This document shows, one piece after another, positions 53,524 through 63,326 of a stretch of 64,000 nucleotides of DNA. Made by a program: the position numbers and the translations under genes. Every line of letters starts with the position of its first letter. Positions within the stretch are counted from its first letter, which is position 1. The notes under the pieces were generated by a model. It was not told where the DNA came from. It worked only from the letters and a program-made list of their open reading frames with translations, and did not search any database. Source of the DNA: Idiomarina piscisalsi (GTDB lineage Bacteria; Pseudomonadota; Gammaproteobacteria; Enterobacterales; Alteromonadaceae); assembly GCF_002211765.1 (NCBI RefSeq), contig NZ_CP022133.1, forward strand, positions 124,001-188,000, written 5' to 3'.

Positions 53524-54225
53524 GTGAACAAATTTACCAAAATCAAAGAACATATTTACCACAAAATTGAGTCTGGAGAGTGGCCTGAGAATCATCCGGT
53601 TAGCTCGGAAAACGCGTTGTGTAAGCAGTTTTCGGTAAGCCGAATGACCGCTCGCAGAGCCTTGCAGGAATTGGCTGATGAAGGATTAGTCATACGCACT
53701 CAAGGCTCGGGTACTTATGTGGCACCGATTAAGTCACAAACATCGTTTATGGCTATTCGCAATATTGCTGACGAAGTGCGCTCGCGCGGGCATGACTACC
53801 GTGCCAAAGTACATTTACTGAAAGAGCAATCCGCCTCAGCACAAATTGCCGAAGCATTAGAGCTTGAAGAAGGTGCCCCTGTTTATCATTCGTTGATAAC
53901 GCACTATGAGAATGACCAGCCGGTGCAACTGGAAGAACGTTTTGTGAACCCAACACTGGTCCCTGATTACCTCAAACAAGACTACAGCAAAGTGACGCCG
54001 CATGAATACCTCTGTGTGGTGAGTCCACTGACCGAAGCTAGCCATCAAATTGAAGCCATTTTGCCGGTTCACTCGGTCTGCCAATACTTGAGCATTGACC
54101 GTCATGAGCCTTGTTTACGCATTTTTCGCCGCACCTGGAGCTCGGGCGGCGTGGTGACTTTTGCCACGCTGACGCATCCGGGTTCTCGTTTTAAGTTAGG
54201 CGGCCACTTAACGTTTAAGGAGTAA
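53524..54225 (+). CDS. hutC: Histidine utilisation repressor (GntR family)
   Basis: A 233-residue regulator. The start is taken as GTG 53524, shortly after GGTGAGGGA, giving MNKFTKIKEHIYHKIESGEW, the family beginning; a longer frame upstream would run across the operator. The GntR winged helix is about 3-70 (ENALCKQFSVSRMTARRALQ), and the UTRA ligand-binding domain about 90-230 (TSFMAIRNIADE, VYHSLITHYENDQPVQLEER, quoted within 20 residues each). It represses hut genes until urocanate binds. First gene of hutC-hutU-hutH. Confidence 0.93.
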   Translation: MNKFTKIKEHIYHKIESGEWPENHPVSSENALCKQFSVSRMTARRALQELADEGLVIRTQGSGTYVAPIKSQTSFMAIRNIADEVRSRGHDYRAKVHLLKEQSASAQIAEALELEEGAPVYHSLITHYENDQPVQLEERFVNPTLVPDYLKQDYSKVTPHEYLCVVSPLTEASHQIEAILPVHSVCQYLSIDRHEPCLRIFRRTWSSGGVVTFATLTHPGSRFKLGGHLTFKE

Positions 54226-54228
54226 CGT

Positions 54229-55905
54229 ATGTCATTCACCCGTTTGGATAAAAGTCGCAAAATCAGCGCACCTCATGGAACCGAGCTCACCACCTGTAAC
54301 TGGCAGGTAGAGGCGGCCAAGCGCATGTTGATGAATAACCTGGACGACGAAGTAGCGGAGCACCCGCAAGCGTTAGTTGTTTATGGTGGTATTGGCCGCG
54401 CGGCACGCAGCTGGGAATGCTATGACAAAATTATTGAGACGTTAGAGCGCCTGAAACCTAATGAGTCGCTATTGATTCAGTCCGGTAAACCGGTGGGTGT
54501 CTTTCCAACACACGAAGATGCTCCGCGCGTACTGATTGCAAACTCTAACCTGGTGCCCGAATGGGCGAACTGGGACCACTTTAACGAGCTCGATAAAAAA
54601 GGTCTGATGATGTATGGCCAGATGACCGCCGGCTCGTGGATCTATATTGGCTCACAAGGCATCGTTCAAGGTACTTACGAAACCTTTGGTGCGGTGTCAC
54701 GCCAGCATTTCAATGGTGATGCAAAAGGTAAGTGGATACTGACAGGCGGTCTGGGTGGTATGGGCGGCGCTCAACCGCTGGCGGCGACGATGGCCGGTTT
54801 TTGTATGCTGGCAGTTGAATGTGACGAGACGCGCATCGATTTCCGTCTGCGTACCCGTTATGTCGATCACAAGGCGACCAGCCTCGATCAAGCGTTGCAA
54901 CTGATTAACGACGCTAAAGCCAAAGGCGAAGCCATTTCTGTTGGTTTGTTAGGTAACGCCGCTGATGTTTACGCAGAACTGCAAAAACGTGGTGTAACGC
55001 CGGATGTGGTGACGGACCAAACGTCCGCACATGACCCTTTGCATGGTTACTTGCCACAAGGCTGGACACTGGATGACTACAAAGCGAAGCAGGAAAGCGA
55101 CCCAAGCGGCACCGTAGCCGCTGCGAAAGAGTCGATGGCGGTGCAGGTGCGCGCCATGCTGCACTTCCAAAAAGACGGTGCGGCGGTACTGGACTATGGC
55201 AACAACATTCGCCAAATGGCGAAAGACGTTGGCGTCGATCACGCCTTCGACTTCCCGGGGTTCGTGCCGGCTTATATTCGTCCACTGTTCTGCGAAGGTA
55301 TAGGTCCATTTCGTTGGGTAGCGCTTTCGGGCGACCCGGAAGACATTTACAAAACTGACCAAAAAGTGAAAGAACTGATTCCGGACAACGAGCACCTGCA
55401 CAACTGGCTGGATATGGCTAAAGAACGTATTAGCTTCCAGGGCTTGCCGTCACGTATTTGCTGGATTGGCCTGAAAGATCGTGCCCGCATTGCTCGTGCG
55501 TTTAACGACATGGTTAAAAGCGGTGAGTTAAAAGCACCAATCGTGATTGGTCGGGACCACTTAGACTCAGGCTCGGTAGCCAGTCCTAACCGTGAAACAG
55601 AAGCCATGCAGGATGGTTCAGACGCCGTTTCTGACTGGCCGTTGTTGAATGCCCTGTTAAACACCGCAGGCGGTGCAACCTGGGTAAGCCTGCACCACGG
55701 AGGCGGTGTTGGCATGGGGTACTCTCAGCACGCCGGTGTGGTGATTGTGGCTGATGGTACCGAAGAAGCCGACAAGCGGTTAAGCCGAGTGCTCTGGAAT
55801 GACCCGGGAACCGGTGTTATGCGTCATGCGGATGCCGGCTACGACATCGCAAAGAACTGCGCTCGCGAGCAAGGTCTTGATTTACCTATGCTGGATACGA
55901 AGTAA
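54229..55905 (+). CDS. hutU: Urocanate hydratase
   Basis: A 558-residue NAD+-dependent enzyme converting urocanate to imidazolonepropionate. Family motifs include [31 protein letters not shown] and [13 protein letters not shown] (NAD-binding). The conserved cysteine lies in [10 protein letters not shown] (about 410), and [16 protein letters not shown] is near the C-terminus. Length equals the usual ~556. It starts 3 nt after hutC, with an AAGGAG ribosome-binding site. Confidence 0.96.
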   Translation: MSFTRLDKSRKISAPHGTELTTCNWQVEAAKRMLMNNLDDEVAEHPQALVVYGGIGRAARSWECYDKIIETLERLKPNESLLIQSGKPVGVFPTHEDAPRVLIANSNLVPEWANWDHFNELDKKGLMMYGQMTAGSWIYIGSQGIVQGTYETFGAVSRQHFNGDAKGKWILTGGLGGMGGAQPLAATMAGFCMLAVECDETRIDFRLRTRYVDHKATSLDQALQLINDAKAKGEAISVGLLGNAADVYAELQKRGVTPDVVTDQTSAHDPLHGYLPQGWTLDDYKAKQESDPSGTVAAAKESMAVQVRAMLHFQKDGAAVLDYGNNIRQMAKDVGVDHAFDFPGFVPAYIRPLFCEGIGPFRWVALSGDPEDIYKTDQKVKELIPDNEHLHNWLDMAKERISFQGLPSRICWIGLKDRARIARAFNDMVKSGELKAPIVIGRDHLDSGSVASPNRETEAMQDGSDAVSDWPLLNALLNTAGGATWVSLHHGGGVGMGYSQHAGVVIVADGTEEADKRLSRVLWNDPGTGVMRHADAGYDIAKNCAREQGLDLPMLDTK

Positions 55906-55914
55906 GGAGGTTGC

Positions 55915-57444
55915 ATGAGTCATTTTGAATTACAGCCAGGAAAGCTGCAGCTGAGCGATTTGCGCCGCTGGTTTTACGAGCATCAGACGTTGACGCTGTC
56001 TGATGAAGCGAACGACAACATTGCGACTTCCGCAAAAACCGTTGCCGATGTGCTTGAGCAGGGGCGTGTGGTTTACGGTATTAATACGGGCTTTGGGCTG
56101 CTGGCGAATACGCGTATTCCGCCGGAGCGCCTGACCGATCTTCAGCGCCGCATTGTCTTGTCGCACGCTGCGGGTACCGGCGATTTAATGGAAGACGCGG
56201 TTGTGCGCTTAATGCTGCTGTTAAAAGTCAATTCACTGTCGCGCGGCTTTTCCGGTGTGCGGCCGGTGGTTATTGATGCGCTCATTAAGCTGTTGAACGC
56301 TGAAGTGTACCCATGTGTTCCGGAAAAAGGGTCGGTAGGCGCATCGGGCGACTTGGCTCCATTGGCGCACATGGTGTTACCGCTGTTGGGTGAAGGTACG
56401 GTTCGCTATAAAGGTGAAGTGTACGACGCTAAAGAAGGGATTAAACACGCCGGTTTGGAGCCGTTTGAGTTGGCGCCGAAAGAAGGTCTGGCTTTGTTAA
56501 ATGGTACTCAGGCGTCCACTGCGTTAGCGTTAGCCGGACTGTTCCGCATTGAGCGCAATTATCACGCTGCCATTTTGGTAGGCGCAACATCCGTAGAAGC
56601 CGCCATGGGTTCCCGCTCACCGTTTGATGAGCGTGTACATGCGGTACGTGGTCAGCCTGGGCAAATGAAAGCGGCGGAAATGTTCCGCCATGTATTGACC
56701 GAAACGTCTGAAATTGCCAAAGATCACGAAGACTGCGAAAAAGTACAGGACCCTTATTCATTGCGCTGTCAGCCTCAGGTTATGGGGGCGGTGCTTGATC
56801 AAATCGAGCATGCGTCAGCCATTTTAGAGCGTGAAGCCAATGGGGTAACCGATAACCCGCTGGTATTCAGTGAAGAGCAGGACATCATCTCAGGTGGTAA
56901 CTTCCACGCGGAACCTGTCGCTATGGCGGCTGATGTTCTGGCGATTGCCGCGAGCGAAATTGGTGCTTTGTCAGAGCGCCGTAGTGCTTTGCTGATAGAC
57001 AGCAATTTAAGCAAGCTGCCGGCATTTTTGGTGAATGATGGCGGCGTCAACTCGGGCTTTATGCTGGCGCAGGTGACTGCAGCGGCACTGGCGTCTGAGA
57101 ACAAAACCTTGGCGCATCCGGCCTCTGTCGACAGCATGCCAACGTCTGCTAATCAGGAAGATCATGTGTCGATGGCCACCTTTGCGGCACGTCGCCTGAC
57201 GGATATAGCAAACAATGTCAGCGACATTATTGCCATTGAGTGGCTAGAAGCGGCGCAAGGTCTGGACTTCCGTCGCCCGTTAAAAGCGTCCGCAGCGGTC
57301 GAAACGGCCTTTAACTGCTTGCGTGAACACGTCGCCTATTATGACCAGGACCGCTATTTTGCGCCGGACATTAAGGCGGCGAGTGACTTAATTAAACATG
57401 GTGAGTTGGCGGCGGTGGTGACACTACCGCATATGTTGTCTTAA
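55915..57444 (+). CDS. hutH: Histidine ammonia-lyase
   Basis: A 509-residue enzyme deaminating histidine to urocanate, entry step of the hut pathway. The Ala143-Ser144-Gly145 triad that forms the MIO cofactor lies in [26 protein letters not shown] and [13 protein letters not shown] family segments are also present, with the [14 protein letters not shown] motif near 325. Length as in Pseudomonas (509-510). It lies 9 nt after hutU. The region has no hutT or other transporter. Confidence 0.97.
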   Translation: MSHFELQPGKLQLSDLRRWFYEHQTLTLSDEANDNIATSAKTVADVLEQGRVVYGINTGFGLLANTRIPPERLTDLQRRIVLSHAAGTGDLMEDAVVRLMLLLKVNSLSRGFSGVRPVVIDALIKLLNAEVYPCVPEKGSVGASGDLAPLAHMVLPLLGEGTVRYKGEVYDAKEGIKHAGLEPFELAPKEGLALLNGTQASTALALAGLFRIERNYHAAILVGATSVEAAMGSRSPFDERVHAVRGQPGQMKAAEMFRHVLTETSEIAKDHEDCEKVQDPYSLRCQPQVMGAVLDQIEHASAILEREANGVTDNPLVFSEEQDIISGGNFHAEPVAMAADVLAIAASEIGALSERRSALLIDSNLSKLPAFLVNDGGVNSGFMLAQVTAAALASENKTLAHPASVDSMPTSANQEDHVSMATFAARRLTDIANNVSDIIAIEWLEAAQGLDFRRPLKASAAVETAFNCLREHVAYYDQDRYFAPDIKAASDLIKHGELAAVVTLPHMLS

Positions 57445-57460
57445 GCTTTGGTTGTAAGCG

Positions 57461-58363
57461 CTAATCGCGTTTAGCCAGTACAACAAAGCGGCCGGTGAAT
57501 TCTGCCACCGGTCGCTCTTCATCCAGAATTTGTGCTTTCATCATTAAGCGCGCATTTTTCCCTTCTTTAAGCGCCGAAAAGTCTCCCGTGACATCGCTTA
57601 ATCGAGCCACTGCCCGCGGCTCTTGCGTGACCGGTTTATGATAGTGAATATTCCCATCGCCCAGTACGACTGCGCCTTCCAACTCCCGCTCGAGCAGTTG
57701 TAAGTGCAATAACCCCCAACAGGTTAGCGTGCCCAGTGAATAGATACTGCCGGCGAACATGGTGCCATGCACATTCACGTTACGTGACAATTGGGCGCGG
57801 GTTTCGAAAACGCGACCCGTGTATTGATGAATTTTGATGCCCATCGCGTCAGAAATAGGAATGTCATCTTGCCATGTCTTTTGAAGTTCGGCGCACCAGT
57901 CGGGGCGGTAAATAATGCGGTTGTAGTCGTTAAATGACTTGCGCAACTGGTGCTCAGCCATGGGGTTGTTAACGGTATCCGCTTCCTCGACAATGTCGTA
58001 CCCACACTTTCGATAAAACCCGATGGTATTGTCGCGCGAGTTAATGACAACATGGGTAGCGCCTTCCTGACGCGCCGCTATTTCCAATGCGTAAATAATG
58101 GCAACGCCGTGGCCTTCACCCCGATACTCTGGCGCAACGGCCATGAAGCGAATTTGTGCTTCCTCCGGGCTGTTAAAGTGCAGCCGTCCGACCGCGACAG
58201 CCTCGTCGGCTTCGTTCACCACCATGCGGTGATGACCGACTTGATCGTACTCGTCCTGTTCAGAGCCTAAGGGGCGTTGAAAGGGCTCGCGCAGTACTCG
58301 CCAGCGCAGGTAAAAGTAGCGTTCCAGCTCAGTTTCATTCTGTGGTGTGATCACGCGGTACAT
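57461..58363 (-). CDS. GNAT acetyltransferase-hotdog thioesterase fusion (YiiD/FabY-like)
   Basis: A 300-residue two-domain protein. The N-terminal GNAT domain (about 1-145) has the acetyl-CoA motif FMAVAPEYRGEGHGVAIIYA. The C-terminal YiiD_C hotdog domain (about 155-297) shows NVHGTMFAGSIYSLGTLTCW. E. coli YiiD, later named FabY and implicated in starting fatty-acid synthesis without FabH, has the same layout and the same neighbours dtd and yihY. A lipid-metabolism role is therefore inferred. It follows dtd by 4 nt. Confidence 0.88.
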   Translation of the reverse strand: MYRVITPQNETELERYFYLRWRVLREPFQRPLGSEQDEYDQVGHHRMVVNEADEAVAVGRLHFNSPEEAQIRFMAVAPEYRGEGHGVAIIYALEIAARQEGATHVVINSRDNTIGFYRKCGYDIVEEADTVNNPMAEHQLRKSFNDYNRIIYRPDWCAELQKTWQDDIPISDAMGIKIHQYTGRVFETRAQLSRNVNVHGTMFAGSIYSLGTLTCWGLLHLQLLERELEGAVVLGDGNIHYHKPVTQEPRAVARLSDVTGDFSALKEGKNARLMMKAQILDEERPVAEFTGRFVVLAKRD

Positions 58364-58367
58364 AACA

Positions 58368-58805
58368 TTACACCCTTAACTCAAACGTAACGGGGCCGTC
58401 ATTGACCAGTTCAACCTGCATATCGGCGGCAAACTGACCGGTTTCGACCGGCAAACCCTGTTTTTTCATAGCGTCGCAGAAGTGCAAGTAGAGCGCTTTC
58501 GCCTGCTCTGGCGTTGCGGCCGATGAAAAGCTGGGACGGCGGCCTTTTCGGGTGTCTGCTGCTAATGTGAACTGCGACACCACCAGTACAGAGCCTGACT
58601 CGTCGATAACGCTGTTATTCATCTTGCCTTCGCTATCGGTGAAAACGCGGTAATTGGCAATGCGTTGAGCCAACTTGTCAGCCGCTGTTTCGTCATCTGC
58701 GTGTTCGACACCCAACAAAACAAGCAGCCCTTTGTCTATAGAACCAACGGTTTGGTTGTCGACGGTGACTTGTGCGCGAGATACCCGCTGAATCAGTCCT
58801 ATCAT
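58368..58805 (-). CDS. dtd: D-aminoacyl-tRNA deacylase
   Basis: A 145-residue enzyme, equal in length to E. coli Dtd. It hydrolyses D-Tyr- and other D-aminoacyl-tRNAs and Gly-tRNA(Ala). The two signature motifs are present: [12 protein letters not shown] (about 78) and GPVTFEL near the C-terminus (about 137). It is followed 4 nt later by the GNAT-hotdog gene and preceded by yihY, the conserved E. coli order. Confidence 0.96.
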   Translation of the reverse strand: MIGLIQRVSRAQVTVDNQTVGSIDKGLLVLLGVEHADDETAADKLAQRIANYRVFTDSEGKMNNSVIDESGSVLVVSQFTLAADTRKGRRPSFSSAATPEQAKALYLHFCDAMKKQGLPVETGQFAADMQVELVNDGPVTFELRV

Positions 58806-58861
58806 GTTAACCCGAGTTTGTTTAAACGAACCTGTTATGGTGTTTTAAAAACTGCCGCAGG

Positions 58862-59752
58862 TCAATCGGAAGTCGGCTCTTCCGGTAATTGCTGGTATTC
58901 CTCGAGGCTGACCGTTAGCACCGCGCCTGTGAGGACAATCATCCAGGACAGGTAAACCCAAATAATCAGAATGGGTACGGTGGCCAACGCCCCGTAAATG
59001 GCTTGATAGGTCGGGAATGAGGTGATGTATAACGAGAAAAGTTGCTTGCTGAGTTCAAATAAAATGGCCGCGATAACGGCGCCAAAAGCAGCGTACCGAA
59101 GTTTTACCTGGCGGTTCGGGACCAACTGATACATTAACGTGAAAAATATAAACGACGTAGCGACCGGCACCATCCATAAAGTAAAACTGCGGGCGCCGGA
59201 AATATACTCATCAGCGAACTGGCTGAGTGAAATGAGGTAAGACGTCGCGGCAAGTCCTGAACCAATCAGTAACGGCCCCAGAGTTAATAGCATCCAGTAC
59301 ACTGCGAAAGAGACCAGCCAGTGACGCTTGTTGACGTCGCGCCAGATATTATTTAATGCCTTATCAATGGCCGACATGAGCGTAATGGCAACAATAAACA
59401 AAAAGCCGACACCCACCGCCGTCATTTTTGACGCATTGGCGACAAATTCATTGATGTATTCCTGCAGCTGTTCGCCAGAGGTTGGTAATAAATTCGCGAA
59501 CAACGCTTGTTCCAAATTACCTTTTAGTTCTTCAAAAACGGGAAACGCTGAAAAAATGGTAAACATAACAACCAACAGCGGCACTAGTGAGAGCAGGCTA
59601 ACATAGGTTAAATGCCCCGCCGTCACGTTGATGCTGTCGCTGTTAAACCGGCGCCCGAAATAGGTTAAAAACCGCCAAGTCTCACCCGCGTAATGTTTCC
59701 AGTCTGTTTGTTTCATGCGATTGAGCCGCTTACCTTTCTTTTGCGTAGTCAT
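58862..59752 (-). CDS. yihY: YihY/BrkB-family inner-membrane protein
   Basis: A 296-residue protein with six predicted membrane helices and the family pattern LTYVSLLSLVPLLVVMFTIF, SAIDKALNNIWRDV and a terminal YLSWMIVLTGAVLTV. The start may be the ATG at 59750-59752 or an internal ATG 12 codons later (MKQTDW). Earlier called RNase BN, but that activity belongs elsewhere; the true function is unclear. It lies upstream of dtd as in E. coli, 57 nt away. Confidence 0.92.
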   Translation of the reverse strand: MTTQKKGKRLNRMKQTDWKHYAGETWRFLTYFGRRFNSDSINVTAGHLTYVSLLSLVPLLVVMFTIFSAFPVFEELKGNLEQALFANLLPTSGEQLQEYINEFVANASKMTAVGVGFLFIVAITLMSAIDKALNNIWRDVNKRHWLVSFAVYWMLLTLGPLLIGSGLAATSYLISLSQFADEYISGARSFTLWMVPVATSFIFFTLMYQLVPNRQVKLRYAAFGAVIAAILFELSKQLFSLYITSFPTYQAIYGALATVPILIIWVYLSWMIVLTGAVLTVSLEEYQQLPEEPTSD

Positions 59753-59782
59753 TAAAGACTATCATGATTGAGGACACGTTAA

Positions 59783-60499
59783 ATGGCAATGGTGATATTG
59801 GGTGCCGGCGGCGGGCTTGGAAAAGCCCTGACAAATGCACTCACTGCCGAATACCCTGAAGAAACCATCGTTACTGTATCGAGACAGGCATTGGAAGCGC
59901 CGGGTGAGCGTATACAGCGGATACAAGTAAAGGATTACAGCGAAGACGCTTTGAATACCCTTGTTGATGACTTCCACAGCCAGGGGCTCAAGTTGACCGG
60001 GCTTATTTCAACGATAGGTATGCTGCACGACGACGATACGTTTCCGGAAAAGAAATTGGGCGACTTAAGCGAAGCCAATTTACGCAAGCTTTTTGATGTG
60101 AATGCCATTCAGCCAATTTTGGCATTGAAGTCATTCCGTTCAGTTTTAGACAGAAAGCACACGGCGTTCTGGGTGCAGCTATCGGCGAAAGTCGGCAGTA
60201 TTGAAGACAACTATTTGGGCGGTTGGTACGCCTACAGAGCCAGTAAAGCCGCGTTAAATATGTTACTGAAAACAGCCTCTATAGAGCTCAAACGCACCCA
60301 TAAGCGCTTAGTTGTTGCGGCTATTCACCCTGGCACCACAGATACCGCCCTCTCAAAACCGTTTCAAAGCAGGATTCCTGACGAAAAATTGTATACACCG
60401 GAATTGTCTGCTAAAAGAATTCTTAAGGTTATCAATGAGATTCAACCAGAGGATACCGGTAAATTATGGCATTGGGATGGGACAGAGTTGCCTTATTAA
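59783..60499 (+). CDS. SDR-family NAD(P)-dependent oxidoreductase (CsgA/C-factor-like)
   Basis: A 238-residue classical-type SDR. The coenzyme motif GAGGGLGKAL is at residues 6-15, and the catalytic YxxxK in YAYRASKAALN (Tyr about 155). A Ser (QLSAK) is 13 residues ahead, giving the Ser-Tyr-Lys triad. PGTTDTALSKPF (about 185) and the C-terminal HWDGTELPY are typical of the C-factor-like subgroup found in marine gammaproteobacteria. The substrate is unknown. It is divergent from yihY with a 30-bp gap. Confidence 0.9.
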   Translation: MAMVILGAGGGLGKALTNALTAEYPEETIVTVSRQALEAPGERIQRIQVKDYSEDALNTLVDDFHSQGLKLTGLISTIGMLHDDDTFPEKKLGDLSEANLRKLFDVNAIQPILALKSFRSVLDRKHTAFWVQLSAKVGSIEDNYLGGWYAYRASKAALNMLLKTASIELKRTHKRLVVAAIHPGTTDTALSKPFQSRIPDEKLYTPELSAKRILKVINEIQPEDTGKLWHWDGTELPY

Positions 60500-60618
60500 T
60501 CGCCTGAGGGGTTGATCTGGTTTCGTTGCTTTTGGGTAAGAAACGGTAATCGTTATTTGCTTTTACACTGAGAATATCGGTTAATTGGTAGCAAGGCCTT
60601 TCAGTGTAAGGAGTTATT

Positions 60619-60861
60619 ATGCTTTATATTTTAGCCATTTTATTTCCGCCGTTGGCTATTTTGTTCACGGGGAAAATATTCCAGGCCATTTTCAATTTAA
60701 TTATAGCGGTTGTGGGTGTGGTGTTGTTCATTGTGTCAATTGGCGCCCTGGGCATTGTCTATTTAATTGCGATTATTCACGCGATTATTGCGGTACATGA
60801 CTATCGTCAACGCAAGCGCGATGAACGGTTAATTAAAGCGGCAAGAGGACAAGATAAATGA
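60619..60861 (+). CDS. YqaE/Pmp3-family small membrane protein
   Basis: An 80-residue protein with two hydrophobic segments (about 2-22 and 28-55), the FPPLAILFTGK motif of the Pmp3/UPF0057 family and a charged C-terminal tail (DYRQRKRDERLIKAARGQ). Members are stress-linked, but the molecular function is unknown. The TGA overlaps the ATG of the DUF2959 gene (ATGA), so they form a coupled operon. A GGAG ribosome-binding site lies 8 nt before the ATG. Confidence 0.85.
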   Translation: MLYILAILFPPLAILFTGKIFQAIFNLIIAVVGVVLFIVSIGALGIVYLIAIIHAIIAVHDYRQRKRDERLIKAARGQDK

Positions 60862-61496
60862 AACAGTGGATAGTTCCGGTCGCAGCAGTCGTCGCGCTTT
60901 CTGCCTGCCAAAGCGCGTATTATGGCACCATGGAAAAGTTTGGTGTTGAGAAGCGTGACATTCTCGTGGACCGCGTTGACGATGCCCGCGATTCGCAAGC
61001 TGATGCTCAGGAAGAGTTTCGTTCGGCTTTCGAACGCCTTGACGAAATGTTGAACATTGAAGGCGGTGAACTGGAAGAAACTTACAACGCGCTTAATGAT
61101 GATTACGAAGACAGTAAAGCGGCAGCCGAGGACGTGAAAGATCGCATTGATGCGGTGGATGACGTCGCTCAGGATTTATTCGACGAATGGAGCGAAGAAC
61201 TTGGCGAGTACAGCAATGACAACATGCGTCGTCAAAGTGAACGCCAACTTCGTGAAACAGAACGTCGTTATGCGGAGCTCCTGCGAGTGATGGAACGGGC
61301 TTCCGACAAAATGCAGCCTGTGCTGGATAAAATGCAGGATAACGTGCTTTATCTGAAGCACAATTTAAACGCCAAAGCGATAGATGCCATTCGCGGTGAA
61401 TTTAACAATCTGCAAAATGACATTTCGTCGTTAATTGCAGAGATGGAAGCATCTATTGAAGAGTCAAATCGCTTTATTGAGTCAATGAAGCAGTAA
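60858..61496 (+). CDS. DUF2959 lipoprotein
   Basis: A 212-residue exported lipoprotein: a short signal peptide ending LSAC (Cys14 of MKQWIVPVAAVVALSAC gives a lipobox near residue 17), then DUF2959 along the rest. Long helical, Glu/Arg/Asp-rich stretches (about 30-205) suggest an extended coiled coil in the periplasm, with YYGTMEKFGVEKRDILVDRV as the conserved start. Its function is unknown; it occurs in Alteromonadales and Vibrionales. Coupled to the Pmp3 gene. Confidence 0.88.
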   Translation: MKQWIVPVAAVVALSACQSAYYGTMEKFGVEKRDILVDRVDDARDSQADAQEEFRSAFERLDEMLNIEGGELEETYNALNDDYEDSKAAAEDVKDRIDAVDDVAQDLFDEWSEELGEYSNDNMRRQSERQLRETERRYAELLRVMERASDKMQPVLDKMQDNVLYLKHNLNAKAIDAIRGEFNNLQNDISSLIAEMEASIEESNRFIESMKQ

Positions 61497-61512
61497 TCAG
61501 TTAGGAGACAGT

Positions 61513-62031
61513 ATGACGGTATTATTTATCGGGGGCAGCCGCCGCAAAGAGTCGCTGAATACGAAACTAAAACACCGACTGGTGGAGGTGGCAGAAAAGC
61601 ATGGTATACAACACAAACTGCTGGATGCTGACGCTTTGGATGCGCCGATTTATCATGGGGATCTCGAAGAAGCTGAAGGTGTGCCTGAGTCAATGCAGGC
61701 GTTGGCGAAAGCCATTGATGCTGCCGACAAAGTGGTGCTAGTCAGTCCGGAATATAATTCGTCGGTATCTCCTTTGATTAAAAATGCGATTGACTGGGTT
61801 TCACGCCTTGATATGCAGGCATGGAGTGGAAAAACCGTCTTGCTGGCGGCCGCGTCACCGGGCGGTTTAGGCGGTTTACGCGCGGTCAGTCATCTGCGCG
61901 ATATACTGGCCAATGTAAAGGCATGGACGGCGCCAATGTGTGCGAGTTGCCCCAATGCCAGTGACAGCGCTATTGCGTCAATGGACGAAGAGTTTTTAAT
62001 TAATTTCCTGCGTCAGGGAGACAACGGTTAG
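61513..62031 (+). CDS. NADPH-dependent FMN reductase-family protein
   Basis: A 172-residue flavodoxin-fold oxidoreductase. GGSRRKESLNTKL (7-19) binds the FMN phosphate, and VSPEYNSSVSPLIKNAIDWV (about 78-97) is the family signature, followed by SPGGLGGLRA. It reduces quinones or FMN with NADPH; in vivo targets are not known. An AGGAGA ribosome-binding site precedes the ATG. The final G of its stop overlaps the GTG start of the MgtC gene. Confidence 0.9.
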   Translation: MTVLFIGGSRRKESLNTKLKHRLVEVAEKHGIQHKLLDADALDAPIYHGDLEEAEGVPESMQALAKAIDAADKVVLVSPEYNSSVSPLIKNAIDWVSRLDMQAWSGKTVLLAAASPGGLGGLRAVSHLRDILANVKAWTAPMCASCPNASDSAIASMDEEFLINFLRQGDNG

Positions 62032-62531
62032 TGATAGATTGGCAATTGGTTCAGGAGTTAGGACCTTATTCCTGGGAAGGCATAGGCACAGCGCTTTTGT
62101 GTGGTGCCATTGTTGGTATAGAACGGCAGGTTCGCGGAAAGCCCGTCGGCATTAGAACGTCAGCTCTTATTACTATCGGTACGTATCTATTTTTGGCGGG
62201 TGGCTCGTCGGTATTGTCAGAAACGGGCGATCCATCACGCATCATCGGCCAGATTATCACTGGTGTTGGCTTTCTTGGCGCGGGAGTGATGCTGGCGCGT
62301 GATGGTGTTGTTGTCGGTGTCACATCAGCCGCTACGATTTGGGCATTAGCGGCTATCGGTATTGCTGTTGGGCTTGGTATGTATGGTGTCGGTATCGTAC
62401 TTTCTTTAGTTATTGTGGGTGTATTGCTTGGCGTTGACTTACTAGAAGATACCTTTCAGTCACTGACCAAAGGCGTGCACCGAAAGTACAGTGGCTGGCG
62501 CCGGCGACGCGGCGACAGCAACGAGCCTTAG
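62031..62531 (+). CDS. MgtC/SapB-family membrane protein, short form
   Basis: A 166-residue inner-membrane protein with four to five helices. The MgtC signature LCGAIVGIERQVRGKPVGIRT (first 20 residues meant) and GVGFLGAGVMLARDG are clear. The longer virulence-type MgtC has ~225 residues and a C-terminal ACT-like domain, which is missing here. GTG start at 62031 shares one base with the upstream TAG. Short relatives have unknown function, possibly magnesium-linked. Confidence 0.9.
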   Translation: MIDWQLVQELGPYSWEGIGTALLCGAIVGIERQVRGKPVGIRTSALITIGTYLFLAGGSSVLSETGDPSRIIGQIITGVGFLGAGVMLARDGVVVGVTSAATIWALAAIGIAVGLGMYGVGIVLSLVIVGVLLGVDLLEDTFQSLTKGVHRKYSGWRRRRGDSNEP

Positions 62532-62537
62532 TGGTGT

Positions 62538-63152
62538 TTAACGCGGCAATCCTTTGACATAAGTGTCTATAGCGGTATTACCGTACTCAACCAGAGGGAA
62601 GAAGTCGGGCGCCAGTAACCAGTTGTAAATGAGCCCGTCAACCAAGGAAAATAAACCAATAACAGCCATTCTTGCCTCAATAGTTGGGGCAATTTCGCCA
62701 GCATCGATTGCTTTCTGGAAGAGGTTTTCAACATTATCAATACACTCATTCCGGCCGCTGACATGTCGAAGTTTTATTGGATTCACTTCGTCGATATACT
62801 CGCATTTATGAAGCAGTATGCTTGCAAGCGATTGAACTTGAGGCTCGTTCTGAACTCTTGCCAAAAACTCCTTTGAGCGAGCTTTAATTTCTTCGAGAAT
62901 TCCAAACTCACTGGTCTCTGAAATTTGCTCGCGCATTTCGTCAATAGGCAACTTAACGCGCCCCATCAACGACTCAATGAGATCCATTTTATTTTCAAAA
63001 TGGTGGTATATCGCACCGCGAGTCACACCGGCTTTTTCTGCCACGTGCATCATTGACGTATGGGTCACGCCCTTTTCACTGAACAACGCCTCAGCGGCGT
63101 CCAGTAATTTAGAGCGAGTTTCCATGGCGTCTTCTTTAGTGCGTCTAACCAT
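62538..63152 (-). CDS. TetR/AcrR-family transcriptional regulator
   Basis: A 204-residue repressor. The start is the ATG at 63150-63152 (MVRRTKEDAMETR), with TTGGAG 7 nt upstream. The N-terminal HTH (about 9-55) is VTHTSMMHVAEKAGVTRGAI, then YHHFENKMDL; the helical ligand domain follows. It resembles the AcrR/TtgR subgroup that controls RND efflux pumps, but no efflux genes are in the window. The next gene on the right is DUF3081, 175 nt away; a 16-bp pseudo-palindrome lies between them. Confidence 0.9.
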   Translation of the reverse strand: MVRRTKEDAMETRSKLLDAAEALFSEKGVTHTSMMHVAEKAGVTRGAIYHHFENKMDLIESLMGRVKLPIDEMREQISETSEFGILEEIKARSKEFLARVQNEPQVQSLASILLHKCEYIDEVNPIKLRHVSGRNECIDNVENLFQKAIDAGEIAPTIEARMAVIGLFSLVDGLIYNWLLAPDFFPLVEYGNTAIDTYVKGLPR

Positions 63153-63206
63153 TGTGAACTCCAATTACTTAACATTCGTTCATTATTATAACGGATTCTA
63201 ATTAAT

Positions 63207-63222
63207 CATGCACATGTGTATG
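63207..63222. promoter_or_regulatory. Candidate TetR-type operator (pseudo-palindrome)
   Basis: CATGCACATGTGTATG has 14 of 16 symmetrical positions around a CACATGTG core. It lies ~55 nt ahead of the TetR start codon, where such repressors usually bind for autoregulation. Not verified. Confidence 0.4.
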
Positions 63223-63326
63223 TAAAAACTTAGGCAACTAAATTCAAACATTTGTTCCAAATCGGTTGTCGAAATGGTTTTAGACCCCAATAATAAAGGT
63301 ATACATTTAACAAGAAGAGGTGCGGC

